A stretch of DNA of 24,981 bases from an uncultured Bacilli bacterium. Lineage in GTDB: Bacteria; Bacillota_I; Bacilli_A; RF39; UBA660. Made by a program: the position numbers and the translations under genes. This document shows, in pieces, positions 1 to 8,108 of the stretch (positions are counted from its first letter, which is position 1; each line of letters opens with the position of its first letter). The notes beneath the pieces are model-generated. The model searched no databases. It was not told where the DNA came from and worked only from the letters and a program-made list of their open reading frames with translations. Location of the stretch: assembly GCA_944327405.1 (NCBI GenBank), contig CALVHK010000005.1, forward strand, positions 1 to 24,981, given 5' to 3'.

Positions 1-1019
1 ACATCACATGATTTAACCTTTAAATCGGCTAGATCTCCACTACAACACTCTAAAGTCCGAACTGGTATATCTAAACTTCTAAAGAATTCTACGGTATATT
101 GCCACATCTTATTATACCACTCCATCGCATCTTCTGGTTTACATAAAACAACCATTTCTTCTTTTTCAAATTGATGAACTCGGTAAAGTCCTCGCTCTTC
201 TAGTCCATGAGCTCCTACCTCTTTTCTAAAACATGGTGAGTAAGAAGTAAGACAAATTGGTAATTCTTTAGCATTTACAATTTGATCTTTAAATCTTCCA
301 ATCATAGAGTGTTCTGATGTACCTATTAAGAATAAATCTTCACCCTCAATTTTATACATCATCGCATCCATTTCTTTAAATGACATAACTCCGGTTACAA
401 CATCACTCCGAATCATAAATGGTGGAATGCAATAAGTAAATCCTTTATCAATCATAAAATCACGAGCATAAGCAAGCATAGCCGAATGTAATCTTGCTAT
501 ATCTCCCATGAGGAAATAAAAACCATTGCCACTAGTTCTTCCTGCTGCTTCCTTATCCAGTCCACCAAAACGTTCACAAATATCTGCATGATATGGAATT
601 TCATAATCTGGTACCACTGGATCGCCAAACCGCTCTAATTCAACGTTTTCAGAATCATCTTTCCCAATTGGCACAGACTCATCAATGATTTGAGGAATCA
701 CCATCATTTTTTCTTTAATTTCACTTGCTAGTTTTTCTTCTTCAGCCTCTAAATTAGCAATCTTAAAAGATAGCTCACCTACTTCGTCTTTAATTTTTAA
801 GGCTTCATCCTTCTTGCCTTCCCGCATCAAAGTACCAATTTGATCGCTTAACTTATTTTTATTACTACGTAAGTCATCCGCTTCTTTCTTGGCATTTCGA
901 TATTTGATGTCTAACTCATAGACTTCATCGACAAGCCCTAACTTCTCATCTTGAAACTTCTTCTTAATGTTTTCTTTCACTCGCTCTTTTTCTTCTCTTA
1001 TTAACTTAATATCAATCAT
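1..1019 (-). CDS. serS: Seryl-tRNA synthetase (5' part; gene runs off the left edge)
   Basis: Class II aminoacyl-tRNA synthetase that charges tRNA-Ser in the cytoplasm. About 339 N-terminal residues are present; the C-terminus with motif 3 lies outside the window. The protein begins MIDIKLIREEKERVK and has the charged antiparallel coiled-coil arm of SerRS at roughly residues 25-100. The catalytic core follows: GTSEHSMIG, then the motif 2 region CFRKEVGAHG with RVHQFEKEEM. From memory, the wording around GTSEHSMIG, CFRKE and LECCSGDLADLKV is that of the SerRS subgroup common in Clostridia and some archaea, not the B. subtilis type; I cannot check this by alignment. The ATG at 1019 has an AGAAGGAAT ribosome binding site just upstream. 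Expression should be controlled by the T-box leader at 1041-1236. The identification is secure. Confidence 0.97.
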   Translation of the reverse strand, partial: MIDIKLIREEKERVKENIKKKFQDEKLGLVDEVYELDIKYRNAKKEADDLRSNKNKLSDQIGTLMREGKKDEALKIKDEVGELSFKIANLEAEEEKLASEIKEKMMVIPQIIDESVPIGKDDSENVELERFGDPVVPDYEIPYHADICERFGGLDKEAAGRTSGNGFYFLMGDIARLHSAMLAYARDFMIDKGFTYCIPPFMIRSDVVTGVMSFKEMDAMMYKIEGEDLFLIGTSEHSMIGRFKDQIVNAKELPICLTSYSPCFRKEVGAHGLEERGLYRVHQFEKEEMVVLCKPEDAMEWYNKMWQYTVEFFRSLDIPVRTLECCSGDLADLKVKSCD

Positions 1020-1040
1020 TATTCATTCCTTCTTTCTATA

Positions 1041-1236
1041 AAAAAAGAATGATACCAAAGGAGTCAAAATAGACGGTACCATCCTTTTATTTGCTTGATT
1101 TTAAGATAACGGCTCTTCGCCGGGGATGATTAGTCCCACTAGAAAGGAGATTTCATAATACTCGCCTACTTATTTCCATCAACCATAAGCTTTCTATTAA
1201 AGCAAATATTATTACTTATCTTTCTTGCGCTTTACT
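1041..1236 (-). promoter_or_regulatory. T-box riboswitch leader of serS
   Basis: On the minus strand the leader contains the T-box core AAGGATGGTACCGTC (about 1071-1086), which pairs with uncharged tRNA acceptor ends. It is followed by a terminator: GGATGGTACC pairs with GGTATCATTC (with wobbles) and a run of U (1041-1046) follows. Upstream is a perfect Stem III-like hairpin CGGC-GAAGA-GCCG (about 1111-1123). A Stem I candidate has GAAAG/CUUUC and UAAUA/UAUUA helices flanking an internal loop containing UGAAAUCUCC. The distal part has GGTTGATGGAA, as in other Stem I apices. Within the loop UCU (1148-1150) or UCC (1146-1148) would be serine specifiers, matching serS. AUC (Ile) also fits the spacing and cannot be excluded by eye, but the downstream gene argues for serine. 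Confidence 0.9.
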
Positions 1237-1241
1237 CTTAT

Positions 1242-1270
1242 AATATACCATATTTTTTAATTTATGACAA
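1242..1270 (-). promoter_or_regulatory. Promoter of the T-box-serS transcript
   Basis: Minus-strand -35 TTGTCA (1265-1270), 17-base spacer and -10 TATATT (1242-1247). It lies just downstream of the 93-residue gene and immediately upstream of the T-box leader. Confidence 0.75.
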
Positions 1271-1277
1271 TTACTAA

Positions 1278-1559
1278 TTAACCATAAAGTCTTTTTAAAT
1301 AAATTCTTTTACCATCATGAATCAAAACCATAATATCTTTATCATCATTAGATTCAATTTTTCTACCATAAGAACTTCCTAAATCACCAAAGCTTAATAG
1401 ATATGGAATATTTAACAATTCTTCATGAAGTATTAAAATATCTCCAATGACAGGCTCTTCTATATCAAAAAACTCCATACTTAATGAATACTCCATATCA
1501 TTACTCCTTAGCGTATATAAAAAATTTTCTATATTAACGATTTCTAGTGATTTCATCAT
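1278..1559 (-). CDS. Hypothetical 93-residue protein
   Basis: I do not recognise a family. The product is a compact, soluble, beta-rich looking acidic protein with no signal peptide or membrane segment. The frame opens with two consecutive ATG codons; AGAGGT lies too close to the first and about 5 bases before the second, so translation may begin at 1556. Its start overlaps the last 26 bases of the upstream leucine-rich-repeat gene, so the two are probably one operon with coupled translation. The serS promoter begins only 7 bases beyond its 3' end. Confidence 0.6.
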   Translation of the reverse strand: MMKSLEIVNIENFLYTLRSNDMEYSLSMEFFDIEEPVIGDILILHEELLNIPYLLSFGDLGSSYGRKIESNDDKDIMVLIHDGKRIYLKRLYG

Positions 1560-2895
1560 TACCTCTTTCTTTATTCTTTAAATACTCTTTGATTTTAGAA
1601 TTAGCAATTGATCCTAGATATTCCAATTTAGGAGCATAAATATGTTCCAACTCATGAGCATTCATAAAACAGCTTCCACTAATCGCTTCCACCTCAGGAA
1701 GATCCAAGCCTTTAAGTTTTCGATTTTCAAACAAACTAAACTTACCAATTTGTCTTGCTTTTGGTAAACTAAGTTGCTCCAGATCCTCATTATCACATAA
1801 AAAGCTTTCTCCAACCATTTCTGCTTCTGGTAAACTAAATTGCTTTAAATAATAATTATAAGCAAGAAAATCCGAACCAGTTGCTTTTACATAATTATGT
1901 TCTAAAGAAACCATCTGATTAAGAGCATTTAAAGTGATTCTTACTGGTCCTTTTTTCGTAAAAATTTCTACTATTTTATTTCCATCCTCATGTTTTACTT
2001 CTATTTTCTCGATCTCATCTATACTACTAGGAAAAGAATCTCCTAAAGACTCATCATAAGTCATAATCTTTTTGTTTTGCAAATCCAAAATAAAATAATC
2101 AAATACCAAAAACTTTTCTCTTTCATATTGTTTTACTTCAAAATTATCAATAATAATATTCCCCGGGCAATAATAAATATTATTCATTTCATAATTATAC
2201 TTATAAAATTTGCCATCATTTGCTTGTACGTATCCAGGTAGTTCAAACCCCACACTCTTATGTTCTTGAACCATTCCATAATCTTTAGCAAATGCTTCCA
2301 TTAATCCCGGAATAATATTATCTAAGTTATTTGCAAAAGTAGAATCAGGATTATTCACTTTATGATTATATCTATTTTTTATCGATAAAGTATGGGTTTT
2401 ATCTTTTCTAAATTGAATACTTATAACGGATGTCCCATATTCATCTTGTCTTCTTGGCGTAGAATAATCTTCTCTTCGAATTTCTTCAACATCTTTTTTA
2501 ACCGCAAAGAAAACATAACAAGAATTGAGTCTTCCTCCTCTAAAAGTACATAATTCTTCTCCCTTAGCATAATACTTTTTAAAACTTTGTATTTCTTCTT
2601 CCGTCATGCACTGATATAAATCATATCCAGCTTCCTCAAGTAATTCCTTAGCACTTTTATTAACGACAATATTTTCCTCTTCTACATCAACAAAACTATA
2701 AATAATATCTTTAAACTCTTCTTCTAAATAATTATCTGTAATATCTTGATATAGTTCACGGCTTTCATGGAAGTGACTCATTAAAAGTTCCGGTAACAAC
2801 CCCTCTGTTTCTAGCAATGTCGGAAACAAATCCCGACATAAATGCATCATCGCTTCCCCATATTTTTTCTTTATTATTTTCAAATCTTTATTCAT
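1534..2895 (-). CDS. Protein with C-terminal BspA-like leucine-rich repeats
   Basis: A 453-residue protein. The C-terminal third (about residues 350-440) contains repeats of 20-24 residues with the pattern LxxLxLPxAxxIGxxSFxxN (for example LEQLSLPKARQIGKFSLFEN and LKGLDLPEVEAISGS). This is the BspA/Treponema-type LRR_5 pattern, usually a protein-protein interaction scaffold. The N-terminal 350 residues are hydrophilic and unrecognised; no signal peptide or anchor is seen, so unlike many BspA proteins it is probably intracellular. The ATG at 2895 follows AAGGAG at good spacing. It has its own promoter at 2917-2945 and overlaps the next small gene by 26 bases. The repeat call is fairly sure; the function is unknown. 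Confidence 0.75.
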   Translation of the reverse strand: MNKDLKIIKKKYGEAMMHLCRDLFPTLLETEGLLPELLMSHFHESRELYQDITDNYLEEEFKDIIYSFVDVEEENIVVNKSAKELLEEAGYDLYQCMTEEEIQSFKKYYAKGEELCTFRGGRLNSCYVFFAVKKDVEEIRREDYSTPRRQDEYGTSVISIQFRKDKTHTLSIKNRYNHKVNNPDSTFANNLDNIIPGLMEAFAKDYGMVQEHKSVGFELPGYVQANDGKFYKYNYEMNNIYYCPGNIIIDNFEVKQYEREKFLVFDYFILDLQNKKIMTYDESLGDSFPSSIDEIEKIEVKHEDGNKIVEIFTKKGPVRITLNALNQMVSLEHNYVKATGSDFLAYNYYLKQFSLPEAEMVGESFLCDNEDLEQLSLPKARQIGKFSLFENRKLKGLDLPEVEAISGSCFMNAHELEHIYAPKLEYLGSIANSKIKEYLKNKERGNDEITRNR

Positions 2896-2916
2896 TCCAT
2901 TGCTCCTTACTATTTA

Positions 2917-2945
2917 TTTATATCACAAATGAAAAGAAAAAACAA
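2917..2945 (-). promoter_or_regulatory. Promoter of the LRR-protein gene
   Basis: Minus-strand -35 TTGTTT (2940-2945), 17-base spacer and -10 TATAAA (2917-2922) preceded by TGTGA (extended -10-like). The leader to the ATG at 2895 is about 20 bases and includes AAGGAG. Confidence 0.6.
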
Positions 2946-3005
2946 TTACCATAATAGATAACTGTTAAATTCTGTTAACGCTTTTAGTATTGATTATCGA
3001 TCTAG

Positions 3006-3578
3006 TTACAATGTTTTCTCATCTTTTAAAGTCTGGTAGTTAGAATAAATATCTTCCACTCTTTCTTTTAAATTCATACCTTTAGCACTCACATAAAATA
3101 AGATAAATTCAATAACATCAGCAGGAAAATTCATACATAATTCTTCACTCAAGTCTAGAGTGTCTTCTTTTAGAGTGAATACTTGAATATACCTTAAGGC
3201 AGCAAAAAGCTCTAAAGACGGTTGATAACCAAACAACTTTAATATATCCATTAATTCCGCTGCCGGAAGAATAGATGCTACCATGATTTTATTCAAAAGA
3301 TGTTTTCGCACTTTTAATAAGCTCTGAATAAAACTATCATAATTTGCAATTTCTTCATTTAAACCCACAACGATATGCTTTAAATTCTGAGCTATATTTT
3401 TACTATAATCTGGATATGACATATTTTCTAAGCATACTTCCTCATACATATAATCTACTGTACTTATAAAACTTTTCTCAGTAATATCACTATAATATTT
3501 TTGCAAATTTTCTAAATCATATTTACTAGATTCAAGCAAACAATCAATAACCATCAACTCATTATATAAATCCTTCAT
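3006..3578 (-). CDS. Hypothetical helical protein, 190 residues
   Basis: No family recognised. The product is predicted by eye to be almost all helix, with many Leu, Glu, Lys and Tyr residues and no membrane segment. The frame stays open to a TTG at 3611, but I choose the ATG at 3578 (MKDLYNELM). AGGAG sits 7 bases before it, and the longer version would place the promoter -10 box TATAAT (3600-3605) inside codons 3-4. The gene stands alone with its own promoter, after the sufS-sufU pair. Confidence 0.65.
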   Translation of the reverse strand: MKDLYNELMVIDCLLESSKYDLENLQKYYSDITEKSFISTVDYMYEEVCLENMSYPDYSKNIAQNLKHIVVGLNEEIANYDSFIQSLLKVRKHLLNKIMVASILPAAELMDILKLFGYQPSLELFAALRYIQVFTLKEDTLDLSEELCMNFPADVIEFILFYVSAKGMNLKERVEDIYSNYQTLKDEKTL

Positions 3579-3599
3579 ACCCATACTCCTAGTTGCTTT

Positions 3600-3628
3600 A
3601 TTATATGCCAAAATTAATAAAATAGCAA
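3600..3628 (-). promoter_or_regulatory. Promoter of the 190-residue hypothetical gene
   Basis: Minus-strand -35 TTGCTA (3623-3628), 17-base spacer and -10 TATAAT (3600-3605). It lies directly upstream of the AGGAG ribosome binding site and fixes the start at 3578 rather than the upstream TTG. Confidence 0.7.
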
Positions 3629-3635
3629 GAAAAAA

Positions 3636-4052
3636 CTATTCTAGGTGTTCTAAAATAGCTTTTTCTAACCCCTTTAAAGGCAAATTAGCACATGTTTTAC
3701 GATGGCCATTTTTTACTATATCTTCATACACGTAAGCATCCCCAAGCACACTTTTATCATACTCTTCCTCATTTGTCATCTTATAAAATTCATGAATATA
3801 ATGTAAAGCCTCACGACAAGTTTTGCCAATTAAATTTTTAATCATAATGGAAGTTGACGAAATAGAAATAGCGCAAGCTTCCCCATCAAAAGTAATATCT
3901 TCAATTACATTATTATTGAACTTAACATACAAATCAATATTATCAATACACGATTCATTTCTTGTATTTGCTTGAACGTATTCTTCGTTATCCATTCTTT
4001 TGCGATTTACTGGATGCATATAATGCTCCATAATTATTTCTCTTGCTTCCAT
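3636..4052 (-). CDS. sufU: SufU iron-sulfur cluster assembly sulfurtransferase
   Basis: A 138-residue protein matching SufU, the zinc-dependent partner that accepts persulfide sulfur from SufS in Gram-positive Fe-S assembly. The key residues are visible: Cys35-x-Asp37 (ESCID; B. subtilis Cys41/Asp43), Cys60 in GEACAIS (Cys66) and Cys121 in HRKTCANLPL (Cys128). The insert between about residues 75 and 115 that separates SufU from IscU is present. It begins one base after the end of sufS, so the two are co-transcribed. SufB, SufC and SufD are not in the window, so the scaffold genes must lie elsewhere or be absent. Confidence 0.93.
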   Translation of the reverse strand: MEAREIIMEHYMHPVNRKRMDNEEYVQANTRNESCIDNIDLYVKFNNNVIEDITFDGEACAISISSTSIMIKNLIGKTCREALHYIHEFYKMTNEEEYDKSVLGDAYVYEDIVKNGHRKTCANLPLKGLEKAILEHLE

Positions 4053-4053
4053 T

Positions 4054-5250
4054 TTAAATCATCTCTTTAACTATCTTTCCATAATCACTTAATAATTCAA
4101 TTAAATTATCAATTTCTTCATATGTATTATAAAAATATAAACTTACTCTAACAGTATTATTGACACCCACACTAGATTTTAATATCTTAGCACAGTGATT
4201 ACCTGCCCGAACACATATGTTGTATTTATTTAGGTAATAAGCAACATCCTGACTAAAAACATTAACAACATTAAAGGTGACGATTCCACTATCACTTTCT
4301 ATATTAATAATGTCAATATGCTTAATTGGTATTAATTTATCGATCAAATATTGTCTTAAAGATAATTCATATTTATGAATATGATCCATACCTATTTTAT
4401 TTAAATATTTAATTGCTTCCCCAAAACCAATCACACCTGCTATATTTCTTGTACCTGCTTCTAACCTAGTTGGAAGCTCTTTGTAATAAATCTCTTGTGG
4501 AGAGTCAAATGCTTCATTCATACCCCCACCTAAAACAGTAGGCTCTAAATGTTCTAATAATTCTTTCTTTCCGTATAACACGCCAACTCCTGTTGGCCCA
4601 CACATTTTATGTGCCGAAAAAGCTAAAAAATCAACATCCAAATCTTTAACATCGACATGCATATGTGGAACCATTTGCGCACCATCGACAACAACAAAAA
4701 TATTATTTTCATGAGCAAACTTGCAAATATCTTTAATTGGTCTTATATCACCAATCACATTAGTAACCCCGGCAATACTAATCACTTTCGTATTTTTCGT
4801 CACTGTCTTTTTTAAGTTATCAATAGTTAAATAATAATTACTATCTAAAGGGATATAATTAACTTGAATACCTTTTTTATTTGCTAGACGAAACCAAGGA
4901 AGAACATTCGATGCATGTTCGCTAGTTGTGATCAACACTTCATCTCCTTCTTCTAAAATAGGCTCAAAAAAACCATTAACAATCATATTTAAAGATTCCG
5001 TTGTCCCACTCGTAAATACAATCTCTTCTAAAGCATCAGCATGAATAAAATCTTTCACTAACTCTCTTACTTCTTCATACTCCTGATCCACTTTATAAGA
5101 CAAATCATAATCCCCTCTATGTGCATTAGCGGGATAATTCGTATAATAATCGACCATCTTATCTATTACACATTTAGGTTTCAAACTAGTCGCACCATTA
5201 TCAAAATAAATGATCTCTTCTTTTAAAAGAGGAAAATCTTCTCTATTCAT
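4054..5250 (-). CDS. sufS: Cysteine desulfurase SufS
   Basis: A PLP-dependent aminotransferase class V enzyme (398 residues) that takes sulfur from cysteine and passes it to SufU. The internal-aldimine lysine lies in AFSAHKMCGPTGVGVLYGK, preceded by a conserved VVDGAQMVPH segment. The persulfide cysteine is in RAGNHCAK near the C-terminus. FTSGTTESLN is the cofactor phosphate-binding region. Length and motif order are those of group II SufS/CsdA enzymes. The ATG at 5250 follows a strong GGAGGTGA site. A 72-base gap separates it from the upstream 281-residue gene, with only weak promoter candidates, so expression may depend partly on readthrough. Confidence 0.96.
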   Translation of the reverse strand: MNREDFPLLKEEIIYFDNGATSLKPKCVIDKMVDYYTNYPANAHRGDYDLSYKVDQEYEEVRELVKDFIHADALEEIVFTSGTTESLNMIVNGFFEPILEEGDEVLITTSEHASNVLPWFRLANKKGIQVNYIPLDSNYYLTIDNLKKTVTKNTKVISIAGVTNVIGDIRPIKDICKFAHENNIFVVVDGAQMVPHMHVDVKDLDVDFLAFSAHKMCGPTGVGVLYGKKELLEHLEPTVLGGGMNEAFDSPQEIYYKELPTRLEAGTRNIAGVIGFGEAIKYLNKIGMDHIHKYELSLRQYLIDKLIPIKHIDIINIESDSGIVTFNVVNVFSQDVAYYLNKYNICVRAGNHCAKILKSSVGVNNTVRVSLYFYNTYEEIDNLIELLSDYGKIVKEMI

Positions 5251-5322
5251 CTATTCACCTCCGTCTTTTTCTATTTTATTGTATTCAGTTTAATTAAATT
5301 CACCTATAATAAATGCCTTCTT

Positions 5323-6168
5323 TTATTCAAAATTAATCTTTCTACTTCGATTATAAAGGGCCATAGCCTCTTTATTTATATCAATTGTCTCTATTGGAAT
5401 ATAATTTTCAACACAAAGTTTACAATCCCCAGTTCTTTTTCCCATTAAACGAATCAAAAAGCCATCTTTATACGTACTTAAAACATAATTTTCAACGAAT
5501 CCATCTTTAAGCGTTAAAGAATCAAGTAATATTTTGTCTTCATGATCCACTTCATATATTTCTAATACCGAATCAAGATGTAATTCAAACATAGATTGCA
5601 ATGGATAAAAACAATTTCGATACATTCTTCTTAAATCTACGATACTAGTACTAGGAATAACAAAATCAAACAAACGAACATCCAAATAATTATATATATC
5701 ATAAGGAATGTGCATCAAAAAAACTTTGTTACCAGTTGCAATTTCAATCGCTAATTGATGGGTTGAAATCCGTTGAGTAACTTTTTTATCTTCTAAGAAA
5801 TTTGTATATTCAATGACTTGAATATAAGATTTAAATTCATCACTTTCAAGTCTTAACACAAACTCTTGATTAGAAAATCGAACAATCACCTGATCCTCTT
5901 GAATAATCATGGTTAAATTTTTTGCTTTATCACTAATCTGAAATTCCAAGCTAAAAGAAGTATCAATCTTATCAAGCCAGCTAACTTTAGTACCACTAGA
6001 AGTATCATTATGAGCCAACTGTAAATAATAAGGCTTACTTAAAAAAAATTCAAGAAAAGGACTAACAATTTGGAAATTCTTTCGATAAGCTTCAACATAT
6101 TCCTTAAGTGTACTATCATAAATATAAGGAAAATCACTTATTTTATCAAAACTATAATTCTTCTTCAT
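5323..6168 (-). CDS. Hypothetical protein, 281 residues
   Basis: No family recognised. It is a soluble-looking beta/alpha protein without signal peptide or membrane helices. The C-terminal region contains a GDCKLCVENY stretch with two cysteines in a CxxC spacing. The start at 6168 has only a weak AGGT-type ribosome binding site, and a terminator hairpin lies just upstream (6181-6211), so expression may be low or depend on readthrough from the 139-residue gene. It precedes sufS by 72 bases, but nothing in the sequence ties it to Fe-S assembly. Confidence 0.65.
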   Translation of the reverse strand: MKKNYSFDKISDFPYIYDSTLKEYVEAYRKNFQIVSPFLEFFLSKPYYLQLAHNDTSSGTKVSWLDKIDTSFSLEFQISDKAKNLTMIIQEDQVIVRFSNQEFVLRLESDEFKSYIQVIEYTNFLEDKKVTQRISTHQLAIEIATGNKVFLMHIPYDIYNYLDVRLFDFVIPSTSIVDLRRMYRNCFYPLQSMFELHLDSVLEIYEVDHEDKILLDSLTLKDGFVENYVLSTYKDGFLIRLMGKRTGDCKLCVENYIPIETIDINKEAMALYNRSRKINFE

Positions 6169-6180
6169 AATTTACCTACT

Positions 6181-6211
6181 AAAAAATATGTTACTTTTCC
6201 TGTAACATATT
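6181..6211 (-). terminator. Intrinsic terminator built into the 3' end of the 139-residue gene
   Basis: A perfect 10-base stem (AATATGTTAC at 6185-6194 with GTAACATATT at 6202-6211) and a 7-base loop, followed on the minus strand by TTTTT. The stem includes the last codons (ATG TTA) and the stop of the 139-residue gene. Confidence 0.8.
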
Positions 6212-6610
6212 TAATAAATCTATTTTAAACTTATCTTTTGAAGCATTTGCTTTAGAAATCATGATTCCCTTATATGTTGCCAGTTCGCTCATATGACCTT
6301 CCAATAAAATCTCAGTAGGTGTAATTGTATCAAGCATAATTGTTCCCTCTTTTAAATAAACGGTATAATAAAGTTTAACCTCACCATGAACTGCTGAAAA
6401 CATCTTGTCACTAGGTAACTTAAGCTCATACTTTTCGGTATGTTCTTTTTTATTAGTACTCACTAATTCCCCAACAAACTCACCATTTCTTAAAGACGGA
6501 TAATACTCAAAGTTTAGCTTTTTAAAAGCTAACATATTGTATTTTTTCAATGCTCTTTCTAATTTTTTAAATTCGTTTTCATTAAAATAGTCTAAAACAT
6601 AACCTTTCAT
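6191..6610 (-). CDS. Hypothetical protein, 139 residues
   Basis: No family recognised. It is a small soluble alpha/beta protein, basic at the N-terminus (KKLERALKKYN). The ATG at 6610 is preceded by AGGGGG. The gene is driven by a fully consensus promoter (6641-6669), so it should be well expressed. Its transcript probably ends at the hairpin overlapping its own stop codon. The next gene downstream is the 281-residue hypothetical. Confidence 0.65.
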   Translation of the reverse strand: MKGYVLDYFNENEFKKLERALKKYNMLAFKKLNFEYYPSLRNGEFVGELVSTNKKEHTEKYELKLPSDKMFSAVHGEVKLYYTVYLKEGTIMLDTITPTEILLEGHMSELATYKGIMISKANASKDKFKIDLLNMLQEK

Positions 6611-6640
6611 AATTTAACCCCCTATTTCAATTACGTATTC

Positions 6641-6669
6641 ATTATAGCACACTTTAACTTTTTTGTCAA
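6641..6669 (-). promoter_or_regulatory. Consensus sigma-A promoter of the 139-residue gene
   Basis: Exact TTGACA (6664-6669), 17-base spacer ending TGTGC (extended -10) and exact TATAAT (6641-6646), reading on the minus strand. Confidence 0.9.
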
Positions 6670-6692
6670 ATTTGCGTAAAAAGTATTGACTT

Positions 6693-6959
6693 TTAGTGTT
6701 TTTTGTCATTTTTTAATTTTACAATTGTCATTCCTGGATTCCAAATATCCAGCCGAAAAGAATCCACCTGTTTATTTTTCTTTAATAATTCATGAATTCG
6801 ATTTCTAAGAATATTAGAACTCCTGCCATGAATAATCCCTATATAGGTATTTCCAAGCTTCACGCTATCATGAATAAAGTCATTTAAGAAATAAACGACC
6901 GTATCCGTTGTTTCCCCATGAACATTTAAAATTGGGGACTTACTGTTAAACATTTCCAT
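6693..6959 (-). CDS. Stand-alone Smr-domain protein
   Basis: About 88 residues that are almost entirely an Smr (small MutS-related) domain, a fold known for nucleic-acid nicking or binding. Visible hallmarks are ILNVHGETTDTV (the LDxHG position), IIGIIHGRSS-like core IGIIHGRSSNILRNRIHELL (the HGxG/S loop) and NPGMTIVKL at the end (GGxG position, here degenerate). I take ATG 6959 (MEMFNSK) as the start; the frame reaches a TTG at 6998, which has no ribosome binding site and lies deep in the upstream kinase gene. With either start the gene overlaps the pfkB-family gene and is probably translated by coupling. The MutS2 ATPase usually fused to Smr is absent here. Confidence 0.75.
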   Translation of the reverse strand: MEMFNSKSPILNVHGETTDTVVYFLNDFIHDSVKLGNTYIGIIHGRSSNILRNRIHELLKKNKQVDSFRLDIWNPGMTIVKLKNDKKH

Positions 6960-8034
6960 TATTTGATGCCGAAACAGTTGGAATAGATGCCCCACCAACT
7001 ACAAAACTTGTATCCATTTGCACCTGTTCTGGTGTAGGAATAACAATCTTACTCGCATCAGGTATAGGTGGCAATTCTGGCTCTGCGCTAACCACTGGTT
7101 TTACCTCTTCTACTGGTGCCTCAACAATATTAAACTTCTGATTATAATAATTAATAACTTCTTTTAAATTAGGAGTAGAAGTTCTTCCTCCCATTTTCCC
7201 TACGGATAGGCCAGCCGCAATATTAGAATATGTAACAGCTTTTTCTATATCAAAGCCATTAGCCATGCAATAAACAAAAGCTCCATGGAAAATATCCCCC
7301 GAACAACTTGGGTCAACCACTTGAGTTTTAATACCAGGCATAATCCTAATTTCTCCATTGCAAGTATACATAGCTCCCATATTTTCCAAAGTAACAATAA
7401 TATTATTATTAGGATAGCGATCCTTTAGTTTTTTGTATACTTGAACTAATGTAACAGAGTTATTATAATCAATTTTAAGCCCACTAACTGCCTCTGCAAA
7501 CCCTTTAGAACATACTATATAATTTACATATTTACATAACTCTAATAAATCGCGATTAACTCTACCAGCATCTAAAACACTAATTGCTTTTGGAAATTTA
7601 TTTAAAGCATTAATCGTCGCCGTATATTCCTTCCCATCTGTAAATATTACATCGGGAGTAATATTATATTCATATCTTTTTAATTGGGGTTGGACTTCTC
7701 CAACTACATCAAAACGAGTTCGTGTACCATTTTTCTTATTTACCAAAATAACAGATAATGGAGTTGCATACTCATAAGTATTTTCAATTAAATCGGTTTT
7801 TACCATCGCTTGTTCTAATTCTTTTCTAATCTGTGTTCCATATTCATCAGATCCAACAACACCGGCAAAATAAGAGGTTTCTCCCCATTTTCCAAGCAAA
7901 TAAGCTACATTGGCCGCCGTTCCTCCTCCAGCTTCTATCTTCTCACTTAAAACATACTTTGTTCCTTCAACTGGATATTCATCTACAGGGCATGTAATAT
8001 CAAAACTAGAATTTCCAATGCTTAGTATCGTCAT
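6946..8034 (-). CDS. PfkB-family carbohydrate/nucleoside kinase
   Basis: A ribokinase-fold kinase of about 362 residues that would phosphorylate a sugar or nucleoside. The N-terminal signature GGGTAANVAYLLGKWG and C-terminal DPSCSGDIFHGAF are visible. The latter replaces the usual DTxGAGD with DPxCSGD but keeps the final Asp expected to be the catalytic base. Substrate cannot be told from sequence. A Pro/Val/Glu-rich tail of about 55 residues after the kinase domain is unusual and looks disordered. ATG 8034 is preferred over GTG 8043, because AGAGGTGG lies 5 bases upstream of the ATG and overlaps the GTG. The 3' end overlaps the Smr gene. Confidence 0.85.
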   Translation of the reverse strand: MTILSIGNSSFDITCPVDEYPVEGTKYVLSEKIEAGGGTAANVAYLLGKWGETSYFAGVVGSDEYGTQIRKELEQAMVKTDLIENTYEYATPLSVILVNKKNGTRTRFDVVGEVQPQLKRYEYNITPDVIFTDGKEYTATINALNKFPKAISVLDAGRVNRDLLELCKYVNYIVCSKGFAEAVSGLKIDYNNSVTLVQVYKKLKDRYPNNNIIVTLENMGAMYTCNGEIRIMPGIKTQVVDPSCSGDIFHGAFVYCMANGFDIEKAVTYSNIAAGLSVGKMGGRTSTPNLKEVINYYNQKFNIVEAPVEEVKPVVSAEPELPPIPDASKIVIPTPEQVQMDTSFVVGGASIPTVSASNNGNV

Positions 8035-8077
8035 TTCATCCACCTCTTCATATATTTAATAATACCATATTTTTACC

Positions 8078-8108
8078 AAAAAATAAAGACTATTCTAATA
8101 CAGCCTTT
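8078..8108 (-). terminator. Probable intrinsic terminator at the 3' end of alaS
   Basis: AGCCTTT (8102-8108) pairs with AAAGACT (8085-8091) with one G-U. A run of U (8078-8083) follows on the minus strand after two intervening bases. The stem includes the last codons and stop of alaS. Confidence 0.55.

Noticed and set aside
3579..3611. TTG start giving 201 residues for the helical hypothetical gene
   Set aside because: The -10 box TATAAT lies inside this extension, and the only good ribosome binding site is before ATG 3578.
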